Positions 5,019 to 6,635 of a DNA stretch of 6,635 nt are shown here, one piece after another. Position 1 is the stretch's first letter, and each line of letters begins with the position of its first letter. The stretch covers positions 1 through 6,635 of the forward strand of contig JAHEEH010000113.1 in NCBI GenBank assembly GCA_024640835.1. Direction: 5' to 3'. The translations under genes were made by a program, and so were the position numbers. Below the pieces are notes generated by a model that saw only the letters and a program-made list of their open reading frames with translations, was not told the origin of the DNA and did not search any database. This DNA comes from Bacteroidota bacterium (lineage in GTDB: Bacteria; Bacteroidota; Rhodothermia; Rhodothermales; UBA10348).

Positions 5019-6461
5019 CTACCGGAGCACGCCCGGGACCGTCTGGAGCATACCCTCTTCCGCCATGAGCGCCTCGATCTCGTCGATCGACATGGCGAGG
5101 CCCCCGGACACGATCTCGGCCCGGTCGGCGTGGATGATGATGAGATCCTCGTTGCGGATGTAGAGGTGTTCTTCGGGCACGCGGAGGGCCGGCTCGATCG
5201 TGAAGACCATGCCCTCGCGGAGCGGACCGTCGATGGTTCCGACATCGTGCGTGGACATGCCCACGAAGTGCCCCAGGCTTCCGTATTCACCCCTCGTGGA
5301 GGAGGCATAGCCCTCTACGAAGGTCTCGGCTGCCGCCCGGTGACGGGGCTCCGCGAAGGACCAGTCCGCCAGCGCCGCCCGCATGTCGGCGACGGCTTCC
5401 GCCTTGACCTGGTTCGGCGTGGCCCCGGGCCTGATATGCGCGAGGATGGCCCGATAGGCCACGTCGTAGAAGCCGTACAGCGCGCGGTGTGCCTCTGAGA
5501 AGTGGCCGTCCACGGGCATCATCCGCGTGAGGTCGGACATGTAGTATCCGTAGTCCGGCGCGTAGTCCATGAGGACGAGCTCGCCCGTCTGCATGGTGCG
5601 CGCTCCCTGGTGGTAGTGCGGGTACCACGCGTTGGGGCCGCTGGCGACGAGCGAGTAGTACGCGTCGCCCTGGGCGCCTCCGCGGTAGTAGACGTACTTG
5701 GCGACGGCGTCGATCTCGTGCTCGACGACACCCGGCTCCACCGATCGCATCGCCTCTTCGATGGCCCCCTGGGCGAGCCGGGTCGCGGTGCGGATCATCT
5801 CCATCTCGCGCGGACTCTTGATCATGCGGAGCCGGTCCAGGGTCGGATTCAGATCAAGGAGTTCAACGCCGGGAAGCCGGTCGCGCAGCAAGCCGATGAA
5901 ATGCGCCTCGCGGGAGGGCCGGCCGTCCCACGCGTCCGCGAGCCGGTCGTTGATGCGGCGGACACCCAGGTCACGGCTCTCGGCCGTGCCTTCGGCCGGC
6001 TTGAAGAGCGTGTATACCGCGGGCAGGCTCTCGCGGCGCATCATGCCGTGCAGTGCGGTCGATAGCTCCTCGATCGCGGCGACCCCTTCCATGCCGGAGA
6101 GCTCCCGGACCAGGTCGGGGTCGTCGGCGGACAGCGTCTTCCCCTCGCTCGCCGCGCGTCCGGCCTCGACGTGCGGGAGAAATACGACGGCTCTCCGGTT
6201 CGCGCCGTCCAGCACGAGATAGGCGTGGGGTACCTCGATGCCGCACAGGTAATAGAATTCGTTCGACTGGCGGAATCGCACGTAGCCCCGCGGCGTGGGC
6301 TCTCCCTGGATCACGGCGATCGCGCCGGGACCGATGGCGTCGTAGACGCGCTCGCGGCGCTGGGCGAACTCCTCGGGCGGAAAATCCCGGGTGAACAGGG
6401 GGGCGTCCTGGGCCGCGGCCGGCAGGGCGATGAGGAGCGCGAGAAGAGGGAGGAATCGCAT
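5019..6461 (-). CDS. Exported Xaa-Pro aminopeptidase-like metallopeptidase, family M24B
   Basis: 480 residues. MRFLPLLALLIALPAAAQ is a signal peptide, probably cut after AAA or AQ, so the enzyme acts in the periplasm or outside, unlike cytosolic PepP. Residues about 30-160 match the aminopeptidase P N-terminal domain (FRQSNEFYYLCGIE); the pita-bread catalytic domain spans about 215-460. All five dinuclear-metal ligands are present: Asp299 and Asp310 (MDYAPDYGYYMSD, the usual 11-residue spacing), His398 in GHFVG, Glu423 in FTIEPAL and Glu438 in IRNEDL. The accessory histidines are His282 (PHYHQ, 17 before the first Asp as in E. coli PepP) and His405 (STHDVG). It should remove N-terminal residues preceding proline; substrate range in secreted M24B enzymes varies and some act as dipeptidases. 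It lies 39 bp downstream of a close paralogue on the same strand, suggesting a tandem operon. No Shine-Dalgarno precedes the ATG, but the signal peptide supports this start. Confidence 0.94.
   Translation of the reverse strand: MRFLPLLALLIALPAAAQDAPLFTRDFPPEEFAQRRERVYDAIGPGAIAVIQGEPTPRGYVRFRQSNEFYYLCGIEVPHAYLVLDGANRRAVVFLPHVEAGRAASEGKTLSADDPDLVRELSGMEGVAAIEELSTALHGMMRRESLPAVYTLFKPAEGTAESRDLGVRRINDRLADAWDGRPSREAHFIGLLRDRLPGVELLDLNPTLDRLRMIKSPREMEMIRTATRLAQGAIEEAMRSVEPGVVEHEIDAVAKYVYYRGGAQGDAYYSLVASGPNAWYPHYHQGARTMQTGELVLMDYAPDYGYYMSDLTRMMPVDGHFSEAHRALYGFYDVAYRAILAHIRPGATPNQVKAEAVADMRAALADWSFAEPRHRAAAETFVEGYASSTRGEYGSLGHFVGMSTHDVGTIDGPLREGMVFTIEPALRVPEEHLYIRNEDLIIIHADRAEIVSGGLAMSIDEIEALMAEEGMLQTVPGVLR
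5072..5144. repeat. Left copy of direct repeat from tandem M24 genes
   Basis: This block near the 3' end of the M24 gene aligns without gaps to 6563-6635 (offset 1491 bases), with five mismatches in 73 by hand alignment. The last 35 bases (5110-5144 and 6601-6635) are identical. The partner runs off the window, so the full repeat is longer. Confidence 0.9.
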
Positions 6462-6500
6462 GGGAGTGTGGATGTTGCCCGTCGGAAGGGCGACGGAGGG

Positions 6501-6635
6501 TCAGCGCCCGGCACGATAGGCCGAGGGATAGGTCTGCAGCAGGCCGGGCTCGGCCATCAGCCCCTCGATCTCGTCGATCGAGAGGGCGAGGCCCTCCGAA
6601 ACGATCTCGGCCCGGTCGGCGTGGATGATGATGAG
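6501..6635 (-). CDS. Second M24B metallopeptidase, C-terminal 44 residues (rest outside window)
   Basis: Reading the minus strand from the right edge, the frame gives LIIIHADRAEIVS and on to a TGA (6503-6501). The first 35 residues match the C-terminus of the neighbouring M24 gene at 30 positions, including the DRAEIVS and SIDEIE segments. They then diverge: this copy ends LQTYPSAYRAGR, the other LQTVPGVLR. The visible part starts just after the last metal-binding Glu, so catalytic competence cannot be judged here. It ends 39 bp before the start of the next M24 gene, so both are probably in one transcript with this copy first. The DNA similarity points to a fairly recent tandem duplication, or gene conversion between the copies. 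Confidence 0.92.
   Translation of the reverse strand, partial: LIIIHADRAEIVSEGLALSIDEIEGLMAEPGLLQTYPSAYRAGR
6563..6635. repeat. Right copy of direct repeat from tandem M24 genes
   Basis: Partner of 5072-5144; 68 of 73 bases match by hand alignment and the final 35 bases up to the window edge are identical. The pair is a potential substrate for homologous recombination that would fuse the two M24 genes and delete about 1.49 kb. Confidence 0.9.

Overview
The window is high-GC bacterial DNA with third codon positions dominated by G and C. It carries six protein genes, two of them cut by the window edges. The mix is typical of an aerobic heterotrophic, protein- and polymer-degrading Gram-negative: a lipoprotein esterase, an exported Xaa-Pro aminopeptidase with a tandem paralogue, a DASS-type Na+ symporter and a CaCA antiporter. 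Protein style suggests Gemmatimonadota or a Rhodothermota-like lineage, but this is an impression from sequence texture and I cannot place it firmly. None of the five complete genes has a recognisable Shine-Dalgarno sequence before its chosen start, which fits a lineage that relies little on SD-led initiation.

Layout, left to right. (1) 1-852, plus strand: the C-terminal part of an SLC13/DASS symporter. (2) 853-1183: a 331-base gene-free stretch. It holds a 7-bp hairpin, an alternating array of CCTTAC/GTAAGG elements that can pair in several mutually exclusive ways, and a C-rich leader with a three-copy 12-bp tandem repeat. (3) 1184-2587, plus: a secreted lipoprotein with a carbohydrate-binding-like N-terminal domain and an enterochelin-esterase-type alpha/beta hydrolase domain. 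An extra beta-rich segment resembling DUF3471 is nested inside the hydrolase fold. (4) 2594-3835, minus: two unassigned membrane protein genes, probably one transcript, convergent with the esterase with only 6 bp between stops. (5) 3836-3936: a divergent intergenic region with GTAC-containing inverted repeats and a GC palindrome. (6) 3937-5007, plus: a K+/Na+-dependent Ca2+ exchanger family protein with both alpha repeats intact. (7) 5019-6461, minus: an exported M24B metallopeptidase with a complete active site. Upstream of it, 6501-6635 is the C-terminal end of a near-identical second M24 gene.

Functionally this looks like ordinary envelope and nutrient-scavenging content. The M24 pair would trim Xaa-Pro peptides outside the cytoplasm, the esterase would hydrolyse an ester linked to a sugar or siderophore-like substrate, and the SLC13 protein would import organic anions. 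I see no defence island, CRISPR array, transposase, tRNA or rRNA. The most interesting items are the nested domain in the esterase and the multi-hairpin leader in front of it.
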